Source: Paracidovorax valerianellae (lineage in GTDB: Bacteria > Pseudomonadota > Gammaproteobacteria > Burkholderiales > Burkholderiaceae_C). Taken from it: a stretch of 64,000 nt of DNA. This document shows, piece after piece, positions 53,201 to 62,119 of the stretch; the first letter of the stretch is position 1, and each line of letters starts with the position of its first letter. The notes below the pieces were generated by a model that was not told the DNA's origin, made no database searches, and was given only the letters and a program-made list of their open reading frames with translations. The DNA lies in the NCBI RefSeq assembly GCF_900102625.1, contig NZ_FMZC01000020.1, positions 1-64,000 of the forward strand, written 5' to 3'. The translations under genes and the position numbers were made by a program.

Positions 53201-53738
53201 TCTCGCGGCGGCGCTCTTTGTATTTGGAGACGCCGGCGGCTTCTTCGAGGAACAGGCGCAGTTCCTCAGGGCGCGATTCGATGATCCGGCTGATGGTGCC
53301 CTGGCCGATGATGGCGTAGGCGCGGGGCCCGAGGCCCGTGCCCAGGAACACGTCCTGCACGTCGCGCCGGCGCACGGGCTGGTTGTTGATGAAGTAGCTG
53401 CTGTTGCCGTCCCGCGTGAGCACGCGCTTGACGGCGATCTCGCCATATTGGTTCCACTGGCCACCGGCGCGGTGGTCGGCGTTGTCGAAGACCAGTTCCA
53501 CGCTGGCGCGGCTGGCCTGTTTGCGGCTGGTGGTGCCGCTGAAGATCACGTCCTGCATCGACTCGCCGCGCAGTTCGCTGGCCTTGGACTCCCCCAGCAC
53601 CCAGCGCACCGCATCCATGATGTTGGACTTGCCGCAGCCGTTCGGACCCACCACGCCCACCAGTTGGCCTGGGAGCATGAAATTGGTGGGTTCGGCGAAC
53701 GACTTGAAGCCGGCGAGTTTGATGGAGTTGAGACGCAC
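50214..53738 (-). CDS. smc: Chromosome segregation ATPase SMC
   Basis: 1174 residues from a GTG at 53738 (protein starts MRLNSIKLAGFKSFAEP). The N-terminal ATPase lobe has Walker A GPNGCGKSN and the Q-loop region. Long coiled-coil arms surround a hinge near the middle. The C-terminal lobe has the ABC signature LSGGEKALTAIALVFAI and Walker B PFCLLDEVDAPLDDAN. The GTG is needed because in-frame upstream codons are not conserved and the family begins at this Met. It is first in smc-zipA-ligA. The opposite strand holds a very long open frame that is a composition artefact. Confidence 0.96.
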   Translation of the reverse strand: MRLNSIKLAGFKSFAEPTNFMLPGQLVGVVGPNGCGKSNIMDAVRWVLGESKASELRGESMQDVIFSGTTSRKQASRASVELVFDNADHRAGGQWNQYGEIAVKRVLTRDGNSSYFINNQPVRRRDVQDVFLGTGLGPRAYAIIGQGTISRIIESRPEELRLFLEEAAGVSKYKERRRETENRLSDTRENLTRVEDILRELNANLERLEKQAEVAARYNALQADVTLKQHQLWFLKRADAEADQAKVRADGLQAVNDLESRMADLRSVESDLETIRQAHYAAGDHVNQAQGKLYEATAEVGRLEAEIRYVVEGRQRVELRLGQLAEQIAQWSARKEEAEHEMENLAGAGVDADERAELLAAQVEEQAMQLPDLEEALRQGQQRANEQRAAVVQVQQQIGVLAAEQRSIDEQSRQLDTRHERLRTDRNALAAPDEARLVNLREQLEAAREGAEMSEARLGELQESVPQLDEDRRTRQQAVNVESARQADLSARMEALKALQEKVKTDGKLQPWLARHGLDGLQGLWSRIHIEPGWENALEAALRERLGALEVSRLDSVRGFLGAGGNDAPPARLAFYSAPPAGVPEPTGAATRLSDLLRLNDAGLRAVLTDWLQGCYTAQTLDEALNRRPTLQPGEVVYVPTGHAVSAHSVSFYAQDSEQSGLLARAQEIEHLDKELRAQALIAEESRTALVRAESAYADASQRLVAARREASEAQSRAHELQVETLRLTQLADQARARSEQIGADLAEVEAQLSDLQERRVTAEARFEELDMQLADSQERHAQLDERVIAAERKLAECREQQRSLERQAQEATFSRRSLEARRAELARTLDTAGSQTRALADEQQRAHDEMARLSDAAAQGGLQQALDLKMEREKALGAQRSEYDDLTAKLRASDERRMQLERALDPLRARITEFQLKEQAARLGLEQYTTLLTDAQADLEAVAQSIEAGGVRAAGLQSEIDRLHREITALGAVNLAALEELNLARERKTFLDSQTADLTEAMTTLEDAIRKIDAETRDLLSGTFDAVNGHFGRMFPELFGGGNARLIITGDEILDSGVQVMAQPPGKKNQTIHLLSGGEKALTAIALVFAIFQLNPAPFCLLDEVDAPLDDANTERYAKLVSSMSSGTQFLFISHNKIAMEMAEQLIGVTMQEQGVSRIVAVDMESALSMADA

Positions 53739-53906
53739 GGGTCTGGGTCTGTCAGCGGGCTGGTGGCATGGGGGTGCGTGAAACGGCGCGGCCGCGCTGC
53801 CCCGCGGGAGGCGGCGCGGCCCGAGCCCCCGATGATACCGTGCCGGGGTGGCCGCCCTGCCCTGGGGCGAAGCGCACGGCCGGCGCTTTGCCGCCATGGA
53901 CCAAAT

Positions 53907-53960
53907 CGGCCTCCAGCGCAATCAGCACTAGGGAAGTATGCTATTAAATATGTAGCATTA
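53907..53960 (+). repeat. Interspersed repeat copy between smc and the ynfA-like gene
   Basis: GGCCTCCAGCGCAATCAGCA, then CTAGGGAAGTATGCTATTAA and ATATGTAGCATTA. It is the clearest intergenic copy and shares the CCAGCGCAATCAGCACTAGG core with the pgeF copy. The stop codon of the ynfA-like gene (minus strand) falls at its right edge. Confidence 0.85.
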
Positions 53961-54290
53961 TCCCGCGCGAGGGGCGAAGGCGATGATCGCCATGCCGGCC
54001 AGGGTGACGGTCACGCCCGCCACGTCCCACGCCGTGGGCCGCACGCCATCCACCGCCCACAGCCATCCGATGGCCACCGCCACGTACACGCCGCCATAGG
54101 CCGCATACACCCGCCCGGCCGCAGCCGGGTGCAGGGTGAGCAGCCAGGCGAACAGCGCCAGGCACACAGCGGCCGGCAGCAGCAGCCACGCGGTCGCGCC
54201 TTGCCGCAGCCACAGCCAAGGCAGGTAGCAGCCGACGATTTCGGCCAGTGCGGTGACGGCGTACAACCCCAGGGTTTTCAACTCGAACAA
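53958..54290 (-). CDS. ynfA: YnfA/UPF0060 family small membrane protein
   Basis: 110 residues with four predicted membrane helices. [22 protein letters not shown] at the start and [16 protein letters not shown] are the family signature, and the C-terminal half is [20 protein letters not shown]0060 proteins resemble small multidrug resistance transporters, but transport has not been generally established. The start is a TTG at 54290, since no ATG precedes the conserved first helix. The stop lies in a repeat copy. Confidence 0.9.
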   Translation of the reverse strand: MFELKTLGLYAVTALAEIVGCYLPWLWLRQGATAWLLLPAAVCLALFAWLLTLHPAAAGRVYAAYGGVYVAVAIGWLWAVDGVRPTAWDVAGVTVTLAGMAIIAFAPRAG

Positions 54291-54354
54291 GGAGCAGCTC
54301 CTGAAAAAACGGTTCCGGGGCCATGTGGCGGGGGCCCCAGGCGCCCGGCAGGCG

Positions 54355-57300
54355 TCAGACGATCAGCGGGCTCTGGCCCGCGGCGTGATCGACCACCAGC
54401 CGCTCGAACCCGTCCACCGGCAGCGGCGGGCTGAGCAGGTAGCCCTGCCACACGTAGCACTGGTTGCGCGCCAGAAAGGCCCGCTGCGCCTCGGTCTCCA
54501 CCCCTTCGGCGATGACGCGCAGGCCCAGGCTGGTGCCCAGCGCGACGATGGTACGGGCGATGGCGGCATCGTTGGGGTCGGTGAGCACGTCGCGCACGAA
54601 GCTCTGGTCGATCTTGAGCTCGTCCAGCGGCAGTCGCTTCAGGTACGCGAGCGAGGAGTAACCGGTGCCGAAGTCGTCCAGCGAGAACCCCACGCCATAG
54701 GCCCGCAGCTGGGCCATCTTGTCGATGGTGTCTTCCACGTCCTGCAGCAGCAGGCTTTCGGTCATCTCCAGCTTGAGGCGGCGGCCGTCGGCGCCCGTGC
54801 TGGCCAGCGCGGCGAGCACCTGCCCGACGAAGCCGCTCTGGTGGAACTGGCGCGCGCTCACGTTGACCGACAGGCCCAGGTTGGCCAGCGCCGGCCGCTG
54901 TGCCCACAGGGCGAGGCGCGCGCAAGCGGCCTGCAGCACCCATTCGCCCAGGGGCAGGATGAGGCCGGTCTCTTCGGTCAGTGGAATGAAGTGGGCGGGC
55001 GAGACGAAACCCCGCACCGGGTGGCGCCAGCGCAGCAGCGCTTCGGCGCCGGTGATGCGGCCGTTGTCCATCTGCGGCTGGTAGAACAGCTCGAACTGCC
55101 CGAGCGCCAGGCCTTCGCGCAGGTCGGATTCGAGGGCGGCGCGCGCCGCGACCGAGGCCTGCATCTGCGGGTCGTAGAACTGCAGGGTGTTGCGCCCGCC
55201 GGCCTTGGCCTGGTACATGGCCAGGTCGGCGCGCTGCAGCAGTTCGTCCCCCGTTTCGCGCACGCCTTGGAAGATCGTCACGCCCATGCTGAGCGTGCTG
55301 TGGTGGGACTCGCCCTCCAGCAGGAACGGGCGGCGCAGCGCGGCCAGAATCTTCTGGCCCGTTTCCTCGGCGCGGGCTGCGGCCTCTTCCCGGCTGTCGC
55401 CCAGGTCTTCGAGCACCACGACGAATTCGTCGCCGCCATGGCGCGCCACGGTGTCTTCGCTCTGCACGCAGTCGCGCAGCCGCAGCGCCACCTGGCGCAG
55501 CAGCATGTCGCCGCGCTCATGGCCCTGGGTTTCGTTCAGCGTCTTGAAGTTGTCCAGATCGAGCATGAGCACGGCGCCGCACCGCTGGCGCCGGGTGCTG
55601 GCCGCCAGCGCCTGCTGCAGCCGGTCCAGCAGCAGCCGGCGGTTGGGCAGCTGCGTGAGCGGGTCGTAGTAGGCGAGGTAGCGGATCTCTTCCTCGGCCG
55701 CCTTGTGCTGGCTCATGTCCACCACGGTGATGAGCCGGTCGTCGCCCAGCAGCACGCCCGCCAGGTCCACCGTGCGGACCTGCCCGCCCTTGCAGGTGAT
55801 GGTGTGTTCGCGCGGCGCGACGGCCTCGCCATCGTCCGGTGCTTCGGCGCACACGGCCATCCAGTCGGCCATGGCCTGTTCGCGTTCGCCGGCGTCGGGG
55901 AACGCCAGCCGCCACCAGTCGTCCACCGACGGAGCGTCTTCGGCGGTGTAGCCGCAAATTTGCACGAAGCGTTCGTTGCGAAAGCTCACCTGCCCGTCCT
56001 TGCGCACCAGGCACACGCCCACCGGCAGCCGGTACAGGATGCCGCGCAGGCGCAGTTCGCTGTCGCGCTGGGCCTCTTCCATCTGCTTGCGCTCGGTGAT
56101 GTCCTGCACCACGGCGATGGAATGGTTGGAAGGGCTGCCCGGCATGCGCATGGGTGAGACGGTGAGGTCTGCCCAGATGACGCGGCCGTCCTTGTGGAAG
56201 TAGCGCTTTTCGTAGCGAAATTCTTCGCTCTGCGCCGCGGCGATCTGCTCCATGAGGCATTCGCCCGCCGCGAGGTCGTCCGGGTGCGTGATCGACCCGA
56301 CGGTCTTGGTCGCCAGCTCGTCCTCGGTGTAGCCCAGGATGTCGCAGAACTTGCTGTTGGCCCGCACGAAGCGGCGCGTCTTGGCATCGACCTGCGCCAC
56401 GCCCACCGCCGCCTGGTTGAACAGCGCCCGAAAACGCTCTTCGCTCTCGCGCAGCGCCGACCCGGCGGCAGTGGCGAAGCTCATGGCCTGCGTGCGCCGG
56501 CGCACCAGCAAAGTGATCAGTGCAGCGAGCAACGCCGTCACGATAAGGCCGCCACCGCCCAGGAACGCGGGCAGTTGCGCCTCGGACCGCGACAGGAACG
56601 GCTGCATGGGCTGGAAGGTCAGCCGCCAGCGCCGGTCGTGCACGAGAAGCTCCCGTTCGTAGCGCTCCACGGCGGGGCGCACGCCCGCTTCCAATGCGAG
56701 CAAGGTGCGCTCGACCACGGGTTGCGCATCGCGCACCGAACCGATGTCGCGCACCGACATGGCCACGCCCCGCAGCCGGCCTTCGGACTGAATGGCCTTG
56801 ACCATGTCGTAGAAGCGCACGGTGGCAGCCACCGAGCCGATGTAGCGGCGCCCGCCGGCCGCGCTGTCGTCGAACACGGGCAGGCGGATGACGAAGCCCG
56901 CGCGGTTGTCGCGCTCCTGCAGCAGATCGAAGGGCTCTGAGGCGACCACCTCCCCGGTGTCGCGGCTGTAGCGGATCGAGGCCAGCGTGGCGGGGAGCGA
57001 GCCGACGTCCAGCCCCATCACGTTTTCGTTGCCCAGCAGCGGCCAGATGTAGTCGGCCACGTAATATTCCGACCGGTCGCCCGGGGGGCGGATCGTGAAA
57101 GCTTCCGGCCCCGGCGCGCGCACCGCGTCGTCCGCCCGCATCCGTGCTTCGAAAGCCGCTTTGTCCGCATGCGGCACGTAGCGGGTGAAGGCCACGTTCT
57201 TCACGCCGGGGTAATGCTGCGCCAGCCGCAGCTCGCGCGCCGCGTGCTCGAAATCGGCGCGCCCCAGGCGCGGGTTGACCAGAAACAGGCTGCGCAGGCC

Positions 57301-57510
57301 GACCACCAGTTCGGTGTGCGCCGCGATGCGGTTTTCAAGGGAACTGGTGAAAGAGCGGGCTTCTTGCGTGAACCGTTCGCGGGCGATGCGTGCCACCGAA
57401 GCGCTCTGCTGCTGCCACAGCGCCCAGCTGGCCGCAATGCCCAGCAGCACGCACAGCAGCCCTGGCAGCCAGGGCCAGCGTTGCAGTCGCAGTGCTTTCG
57501 GAAGCGTCAT
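54355..57510 (-). CDS. Membrane-bound CHASE-PAS-PAS-GGDEF-EAL cyclic-di-GMP protein
   Basis: 1051 residues from ATG 57510. A membrane helix (about 14-32) leads to a periplasmic CHASE sensor (about 75-270, with [17 protein letters not shown] and [18 protein letters not shown]). A second helix (about 318-338) and two PAS domains with PAC segments follow. The GGDEF domain has an intact [14 protein letters not shown], but the RxxD inhibitory site just upstream reads QSED. The EAL domain keeps [33 protein letters not shown] and KIDQSF, so phosphodiesterase activity is likely. Cyclase and phosphodiesterase activities may both be present; net direction cannot be told. It stands alone between ynfA and a CopD-like gene. 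Confidence 0.93.
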   Translation of the reverse strand: MTLPKALRLQRWPWLPGLLCVLLGIAASWALWQQQSASVARIARERFTQEARSFTSSLENRIAAHTELVVGLRSLFLVNPRLGRADFEHAARELRLAQHYPGVKNVAFTRYVPHADKAAFEARMRADDAVRAPGPEAFTIRPPGDRSEYYVADYIWPLLGNENVMGLDVGSLPATLASIRYSRDTGEVVASEPFDLLQERDNRAGFVIRLPVFDDSAAGGRRYIGSVAATVRFYDMVKAIQSEGRLRGVAMSVRDIGSVRDAQPVVERTLLALEAGVRPAVERYERELLVHDRRWRLTFQPMQPFLSRSEAQLPAFLGGGGLIVTALLAALITLLVRRRTQAMSFATAAGSALRESEERFRALFNQAAVGVAQVDAKTRRFVRANSKFCDILGYTEDELATKTVGSITHPDDLAAGECLMEQIAAAQSEEFRYEKRYFHKDGRVIWADLTVSPMRMPGSPSNHSIAVVQDITERKQMEEAQRDSELRLRGILYRLPVGVCLVRKDGQVSFRNERFVQICGYTAEDAPSVDDWWRLAFPDAGEREQAMADWMAVCAEAPDDGEAVAPREHTITCKGGQVRTVDLAGVLLGDDRLITVVDMSQHKAAEEEIRYLAYYDPLTQLPNRRLLLDRLQQALAASTRRQRCGAVLMLDLDNFKTLNETQGHERGDMLLRQVALRLRDCVQSEDTVARHGGDEFVVVLEDLGDSREEAAARAEETGQKILAALRRPFLLEGESHHSTLSMGVTIFQGVRETGDELLQRADLAMYQAKAGGRNTLQFYDPQMQASVAARAALESDLREGLALGQFELFYQPQMDNGRITGAEALLRWRHPVRGFVSPAHFIPLTEETGLILPLGEWVLQAACARLALWAQRPALANLGLSVNVSARQFHQSGFVGQVLAALASTGADGRRLKLEMTESLLLQDVEDTIDKMAQLRAYGVGFSLDDFGTGYSSLAYLKRLPLDELKIDQSFVRDVLTDPNDAAIARTIVALGTSLGLRVIAEGVETEAQRAFLARNQCYVWQGYLLSPPLPVDGFERLVVDHAAGQSPLIV

Positions 57511-57750
57511 GGTCGAATGGAAAGGTAACCCCAGGCGCGGCGCGGGGATCCGTCCACGATAACCCACGAGGATAGCCACAATCGGAAGCAGTTTTAACAA
57601 TCACCCTGCCGATTGTTTGTTTTCGTAACAATCGCCGTGCCATTTTTCACAGGCATGGCGGATATTGCAGAGCCTCCTTTCGGCCTTCTCCGCACATCGG
57701 GTGATCGTCTCGCTGCGCCCCACGATTCCTCTCAGAAAGAAAACCCCACC

Positions 57751-58221
57751 ATGTTGTACGCCGCGCTCAAGCTCATTCACATTGCATCGCTCATCGTCTG
57801 GCTCGGAGGCATGGTGTTCGCGCATTTCTTCCTGCGCCCTGCCGCCCAGGCGCTGGAGCCCGCCCAGCGGGTGGCACTCATGCATGGCGTGCTGCAGCGC
57901 TTCTTGAACGCGGTGCTGGTGGCGGTCGTGCTGGTGCTGACCAGCGGGCTCTGGATGATCGGCAACGTGGCCCGCGCGGCCGCACAGTCGGGCGGCCGCT
58001 TCGCCATGCCGCTGTCGTGGACGGTGATGGCCACGCTGGGCATCGTGATGATCGCCCTCTTCGGCCATGTGCGGTTCGCCCTCTTCAAGCGCCTGCAGCG
58101 CGCCGTGGCCGCCTCCGACTGGGCCGCAGGCGGCAAGGCCCTGGCCTCGATCCGCACCTGGGTGGGCGTCAATCTGGCGCTGGGCGCGGTGATTGTGGTG
58201 GTGGTGTTTCTGGTGCGCTGA
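57751..58221 (+). CDS. CopD-domain (DUF2269-like) membrane protein
   Basis: 156 residues, four predicted membrane helices. The start MLYAALKLIHIASLIVWLGGMVFAHFF carries the conserved His residues in helices 1 that mark CopD-type and cytochrome-b-like small membrane proteins (IH-x-A-S-L-x-x-W-L-G-G). The remaining helices are VLVAVVLVLTSGLWMIG, WTVMATLGIVMIALFGHV and WVGVNLALGAVIVVVVFLV. It could bind haem or copper; function unknown. ATG at 57751 was chosen over an upstream start because the family begins at this first helix. Confidence 0.75.
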   Translation: MLYAALKLIHIASLIVWLGGMVFAHFFLRPAAQALEPAQRVALMHGVLQRFLNAVLVAVVLVLTSGLWMIGNVARAAAQSGGRFAMPLSWTVMATLGIVMIALFGHVRFALFKRLQRAVAASDWAAGGKALASIRTWVGVNLALGAVIVVVVFLVR

Positions 58222-58279
58222 GCGTTCGCCGGCGCCGCACAATGCCTCCTTCCAACAACAATCCTTGGGAGGAAAGCAA

Positions 58280-58702
58280 ATGACCAGACCGAAATCCGGG
58301 GCCGTCCTTTTTGCGAGGAATCTGCCCCAAATGGCGCGCTTTTATGAAGCGCTGCTCTCGATGCAGGTGATCGAGAGGCAGCATGGGCACATCGTGCTGG
58401 AGTCGGACGATGTGCAGTTGGTGGTCCACAGCATGCCGGCTGGTGCGGCACGGTCCGCTCAGGCGGCCTCTGCCGCATCCAGCGCTTCTGACGCGCCTTC
58501 CTCGGGCCCGCGACGCAGGATCGATGTACCCGTCAAACTGTTCTTTGCCGTGGACAGCCTCGCCGCGACGCGCGAGGCAGCCGTTGCGCTGGGAGGCGCG
58601 TTGAGCCCTGCTTCGCGCGAATGGGAAGCCCGGGGATTTCGTGCCTGCGACGGGCACGACCCGGAGGGAAACATCGTTCAGTTCCGAGAAAGCGCGGAGT
58701 AG
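58280..58702 (+). CDS. VOC family protein
   Basis: 140 residues with an excellent ribosome site (GGGAGGAAAG) before ATG 58280. The first repeat has VLFARNLPQMARFYEALLSM and a following strand pair. The second has FFAVDSLAATREAAVALGG and ends CDGHDPEGNIVQFRE, the usual VOC 'DPxGN-x-x-x-x-x-E' finish. An Ala/Ser-rich linker joins them. Likely a glyoxalase-like enzyme or resistance protein; substrate unknown. It follows the CopD-like gene by 58 bases and ends before a terminator. Confidence 0.85.
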   Translation: MTRPKSGAVLFARNLPQMARFYEALLSMQVIERQHGHIVLESDDVQLVVHSMPAGAARSAQAASAASSASDAPSSGPRRRIDVPVKLFFAVDSLAATREAAVALGGALSPASREWEARGFRACDGHDPEGNIVQFRESAE

Positions 58703-58826
58703 CTGAGGCAGCAGACCCGAGAAGATGACCGCGAGCATTCTTAAGACTCGCCTAAGCTGGCCAGGGAATCATGGAACCCAGCAGCCCGCATCAATCGATC
58801 TCCTCCTCCCTCCTGGGCTGCTTTTC

Positions 58827-58850
58827 AACCCGCTTCGGCGGGTTTTCTTT
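58827..58850 (+). terminator. Terminator after the VOC gene
   Basis: AACCCGC-TTCG-GCGGGTT forms a seven-base-pair stem with a stable TTCG loop followed by TTTTC and TTTTTT. It probably serves the plus-strand VOC gene and may also end the convergent DUF3325 operon. Confidence 0.85.
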
Positions 58851-58875
58851 TTTCCGTCTCAGTCAGCCGCTTCAC

Positions 58876-59214
58876 TCAGCGCCCTGTATTCGCGGCGGCA
58901 GACACCCACGGGACGAGCACCCCCAGCGTCCTCGGGCGCCAGGCCAGCGTTAGAGCGATGCCGAGGGCGGCCCCCGCCAAGGCCATCACCCAGACCAGCG
59001 AGGCCATCGAGCCATGGTCCACGCTCAGGCACAAAGCCAGCGATGCGGCCAATGCGGCAGCGCCTGCCACACGCAGCGCTACGACCGTGCGGCGGGACTG
59101 CGGAGCCTGGTCGCCGAGCACCTGGGCCCAGTGCACGTCCATGGCCAGGGCCAGCCACCCCATGCCGGCGATATTGGCTGCCACGGCGATCAGCAAGAGC
59201 AATGCATCAGGCAC
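58876..59214 (-). CDS. DUF3325 family small membrane protein
   Basis: 112 residues from GTG 59214, which has GGAGG six bases upstream and lies just before the PepSY stop; a GTG at 59232 is less well placed. Four hydrophobic helices; the opening PDALLLLIAVAANIAGMGWLALAMDVHW is typical of DUF3325. The family is found next to PepSY-domain proteins and TonB-dependent siderophore receptors, so a role in iron uptake or ferric reduction is inferred. It is last in a three-gene operon. Confidence 0.78.
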   Translation of the reverse strand: MPDALLLLIAVAANIAGMGWLALAMDVHWAQVLGDQAPQSRRTVVALRVAGAAALAASLALCLSVDHGSMASLVWVMALAGAALGIALTLAWRPRTLGVLVPWVSAAANTGR

Positions 59215-60931
59215 GGGAAGCCTCCGGTACACCCTGGGTTGCGCGGCTGGCCGGTGCCGCGGCGCCCTGCGCGCGCTGGCGGAGCCTGCGAGCGGCCACC
59301 ACGGCGATTGCAGCGCTGGCCAGCAGGGCCAGGTCCATGCCCGCCACGGGCCAATAGCCGTTGCCGAGGGTTCGCAGCAAATGGTCGCCCGTCGTGGCCC
59401 AGTTCAGCAGCACGGCGGCCACTGCCAGCGCGGCAGCGGCCCAGCATTGCTCCGCCCAGGCGGGGGCCATGCGGCCCTGCGCCACCGGGGCCGTGCGCCA
59501 GACGCCGTGCAAGAAGGCCAGCACCCAGGCGCCCCAGAAGATGGATTGCTCCCAACTGCCGCGCGCGGGCAGATCGGTGGGCAGCATCCGGTTGCCGATC
59601 AGCATGGAAAAGGTGGCGATCAACATGCCGGTCACGGTGGCGACCGCGAAGGCATCGACCCACCGCGCGCCGGACACCCCTTGCCTGGCGTGCTGGCGCT
59701 TGCGCTTTTCCACGAAGAAGATGAATCCGGTGGCGATGCACGCGCACCCCGCCAGGCCACCCAGCACGTACATCCAGCGCAGCAGCCAGTGGCGGAAGTG
59801 CTGCAGGTGCAGGCCGGTCAGAAAGTTGTTGATACCGGCCACCACCGTGGGTGGCGGGTCTTCGCGCAGCACCTCGCCGGTGGTGCCTTTGAAGTGGATG
59901 CCCTCGCCCGTCAGGGTGACCCGGTCGGTGCCGGCGCGGAACACGCTCACGTAGGCATTCGCATCGCCCAGGTGCTGCACGTTCAGGTAGCCGACCTCGC
60001 CGGCCATGCCTTTGGCAGCCCAGCGGCGCTGCGCCTCGGCCACCATGGCGTCCACCGACGCGAGGGTGCCCGGCGTACCGGCCCGCTTGGCGGGCAGGCC
60101 GGTTTCCATCGCCTCGTGCTGCTCATGCAGCTCGTGCAGCGGATGCAGCTGGGTTTCGGTGACGGGAAAGTAGATGCCGCCGAAGATCACCAGGCCCGAC
60201 AGCGCAAAGATGAAATGGAACGGCAGCGCCACCACGCCGGTCAGGTTGTGCAGGTCGAGCGCACTGCGCTGCGTGTGTTTGCGCGGCCGGAAGGTGAACA
60301 TCTCGCGGAAGATCTTGCGATGCATGACTACGCCGCTCACCAGGGCGACCAGCATCATCAGCGCGGCGAAGCCCACGATCCAGTAGCCCAGGTTCTTCCC
60401 TTCCAGGTGCAGGCTGTAGTGCAGCGGGTAGAAGAAGCGGCTGCCGATCTTGAGGTGGTCATCGGGCAAGGGCCGGCCGTTGCGCGGGTCGATGGTGCGG
60501 GTGCCCCAGATCTGGTCGTCCGGCAGCTTGGCATTGGGGAGCGCAAAGCTGGCGAACAAGCCGAGCACCGGGTCGCGGTGAGTGGTGTAGGCGCCCCAGC
60601 TGTTCACAACCGGAAAGCTCGCGGCGAGCGGGCCGTTCACCCGGCTGCGCGCCGCCTCGATGTTGGCCGCGTCGGGCTGGACCATGCTGCGGAAGGCCGG
60701 CTGCAGTACCCGGTCGAACGACGGCATCGGCTGGGGCGCGAACCGCGTTTCGGGAATGGCCCAGCGGTCGATCTCGCGGTCGAACACCGAGAGCGAGCCG
60801 AAAAAGAAAACGACCATGAGCACGAAGCCCAGCACCAGGCCGAACCAGGTGTGGAGCCAGGCCATGGTGAGCCGAAAATTCTGGAACACGGAAGACCGCC
60901 TTTCCGAAGACGAGACAACAGGAGCGGGCAC
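59207..60931 (-). CDS. PepSY-associated TM-domain protein, probable ferric-siderophore reductase type
   Basis: Up to 574 residues. The first helix follows FRLTMAWLHTWFGLVLG, the hallmark of this family. Further helices are near FAALMMLVALVSGVVMHRKIF, LHNLTGVVALPFHFIFALSGLVIF, WMYVLGGLAGCACIATGFIFF and the C-terminal set. Paired His residues in HLHRK-like and LPFHFIF positions could bind haem. The family is linked to siderophore uptake operons and thought to reduce iron in the periplasm. Start uncertain: GTG at 60931 lacks a ribosome site, while GTG at 60889 follows GGAAAGGCGG. Flanked by DUF3649 and DUF3325 genes on the same strand. Confidence 0.85.
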   Translation of the reverse strand: MPAPVVSSSERRSSVFQNFRLTMAWLHTWFGLVLGFVLMVVFFFGSLSVFDREIDRWAIPETRFAPQPMPSFDRVLQPAFRSMVQPDAANIEAARSRVNGPLAASFPVVNSWGAYTTHRDPVLGLFASFALPNAKLPDDQIWGTRTIDPRNGRPLPDDHLKIGSRFFYPLHYSLHLEGKNLGYWIVGFAALMMLVALVSGVVMHRKIFREMFTFRPRKHTQRSALDLHNLTGVVALPFHFIFALSGLVIFGGIYFPVTETQLHPLHELHEQHEAMETGLPAKRAGTPGTLASVDAMVAEAQRRWAAKGMAGEVGYLNVQHLGDANAYVSVFRAGTDRVTLTGEGIHFKGTTGEVLREDPPPTVVAGINNFLTGLHLQHFRHWLLRWMYVLGGLAGCACIATGFIFFVEKRKRQHARQGVSGARWVDAFAVATVTGMLIATFSMLIGNRMLPTDLPARGSWEQSIFWGAWVLAFLHGVWRTAPVAQGRMAPAWAEQCWAAAALAVAAVLLNWATTGDHLLRTLGNGYWPVAGMDLALLASAAIAVVAARRLRQRAQGAAAPASRATQGVPEASRA

Positions 60932-60962
60932 CCGGCGCGCAAGGCGCTTTCGGCCCCGGGCC

Positions 60963-61262
60963 TCAGACCAGCGCCATCTGCACCAGCGATGCCGCGCCGG
61001 ACATCAGGGCCCCACCCCCGGCGAGCACGAGCCATACGCGCCCGAGCCGTGAGTCCGAGAAGGCCCAGAGGAAGGCGGCCAGGAACACGATGAAGCCCAC
61101 GATGTAGCCCATGGCTTCGGCGTCGTGAAAAGGCATTCCCGCCGCGAACAGCAGCCCGATGCACAGCCCGATGAATCCCCATGTGAACGCGTAGCCGCCC
61201 AGCATGCCGGCCGCGATGCGGGAGACGACATGCAGGCGGGACGCGGCAGTGCTGCCAGCCAT
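60963..61262 (-). CDS. DUF3649 family small membrane protein
   Basis: 99 residues with three membrane helices. RIAAGMLGGYAFTWGFIGLCIGLLFAAGMPFHDAEAM and RVWLVLAGGGALMSGAASL are the DUF3649 pattern. It is the first gene of the DUF3649-PepSY-DUF3325 operon, which commonly accompanies TonB-dependent siderophore receptors; no receptor is in the window. A Fur-box-like sequence lies upstream. Confidence 0.82.
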   Translation of the reverse strand: MAGSTAASRLHVVSRIAAGMLGGYAFTWGFIGLCIGLLFAAGMPFHDAEAMGYIVGFIVFLAAFLWAFSDSRLGRVWLVLAGGGALMSGAASLVQMALV

Positions 61263-61279
61263 CGTTTACCCACTTCAAA

Positions 61280-61300
61280 ATGCGATTAATTCTCAATTAT
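61280..61300. promoter_or_regulatory. Candidate Fur box upstream of the DUF3649 operon
   Basis: ATGCGATTAATTCTCAATTA (then T), about 20 bases before the DUF3649 start. The AATTCTCAATTAT half agrees well with the A/T-rich hexamers of Fur boxes, and the genes are of an iron-related type. The match to the full 19-base palindrome is partial. Confidence 0.45.
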
Positions 61301-61429
61301 GCCTGCGCGCGCAAGTCGCGGGAACCCTTGTGGCGCCCTGGCAGGGACTTTCAGTAACGAGATCGCTACAGGGCCTCGGCCCTACCCGGCTATGCTCTGC
61401 CCCTCGCTTTTTTTCGCCTGTCTTCGCTT

Positions 61430-62101
61430 ATGTCACGTGCCCGCCTCACCCTTTTGACCCTGCTGCTCGCCATGCTGGCCGCCATCGCCGCCACGGCCTG
61501 GTGGGTCGCCCAGGGCCGCATGCGGGCGGCGCGGGCCCAGGTGGCGCAGCTGCAGCAGGAGGTGAGCCAGAAAACCGAACAACTGCTGGGCTACACCCGC
61601 TACACCGACTACCTGACGGTGAGCAAGCAATCGTTGTCCGAGCAGATGAAGCTGATGGCCGCCACCGTGGTGCGGGAGGAAGGCACCACGCAGATCGTCG
61701 AAAAGTCGGTGCTGGGCCTGGCGTCCACCGGTGTGGTGGCGATCTGGTATTCGGCCGAATATTCGTTCGGCTACGACCTGCGGCCGCAGAGCTACGAACT
61801 GCGCAACACGCCGGGCGGCATCGAGATCCACCTGGCCAAGCCGACGCTGGTCGCCACCCCCGCCATCACCCAGCTGCGCCACCGCGTGCTGTCGGGCGGG
61901 CTGCTGACGGACAACAAGGGCGCCGTGATCCGCCTCACGCAAGAGGCTTCGCAGCGTGCGGCGAAACAGGGCGCCGCGATGGCGTCGGACCCGGCCGTGA
62001 TGGCGCTGTGCGAAAAAAGCCTGATCGCGTTCTTGTCGGACTTCCTGGCGCGCCAGCCCGGCGTGAAGGCCGTGCCGCGCATCACGGTGGTGTACCGATA
62101 G
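61430..62101 (+). CDS. DUF4230-like membrane-anchored protein
   Basis: 223 residues. An N-terminal hydrophobic helix (LTLLTLLLAMLAAIAATAWWV) is followed by a short coiled coil (about 30-52) and a periplasmic domain. The domain contains VVREEGTTQIVEKSVLGLASTGVVAIWYSAEYSFGYDL and IEIHLAKPTLVATPAI, which resembles the DUF4230 family of secreted or anchored proteins. Function unknown. It is divergent from the DUF3649 operon and convergent with the ArsB-like gene (18 bases between stops). Confidence 0.65.
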   Translation: MSRARLTLLTLLLAMLAAIAATAWWVAQGRMRAARAQVAQLQQEVSQKTEQLLGYTRYTDYLTVSKQSLSEQMKLMAATVVREEGTTQIVEKSVLGLASTGVVAIWYSAEYSFGYDLRPQSYELRNTPGGIEIHLAKPTLVATPAITQLRHRVLSGGLLTDNKGAVIRLTQEASQRAAKQGAAMASDPAVMALCEKSLIAFLSDFLARQPGVKAVPRITVVYR

Positions 62102-62119
62102 GCAAGGCCTGCCGCGCGG

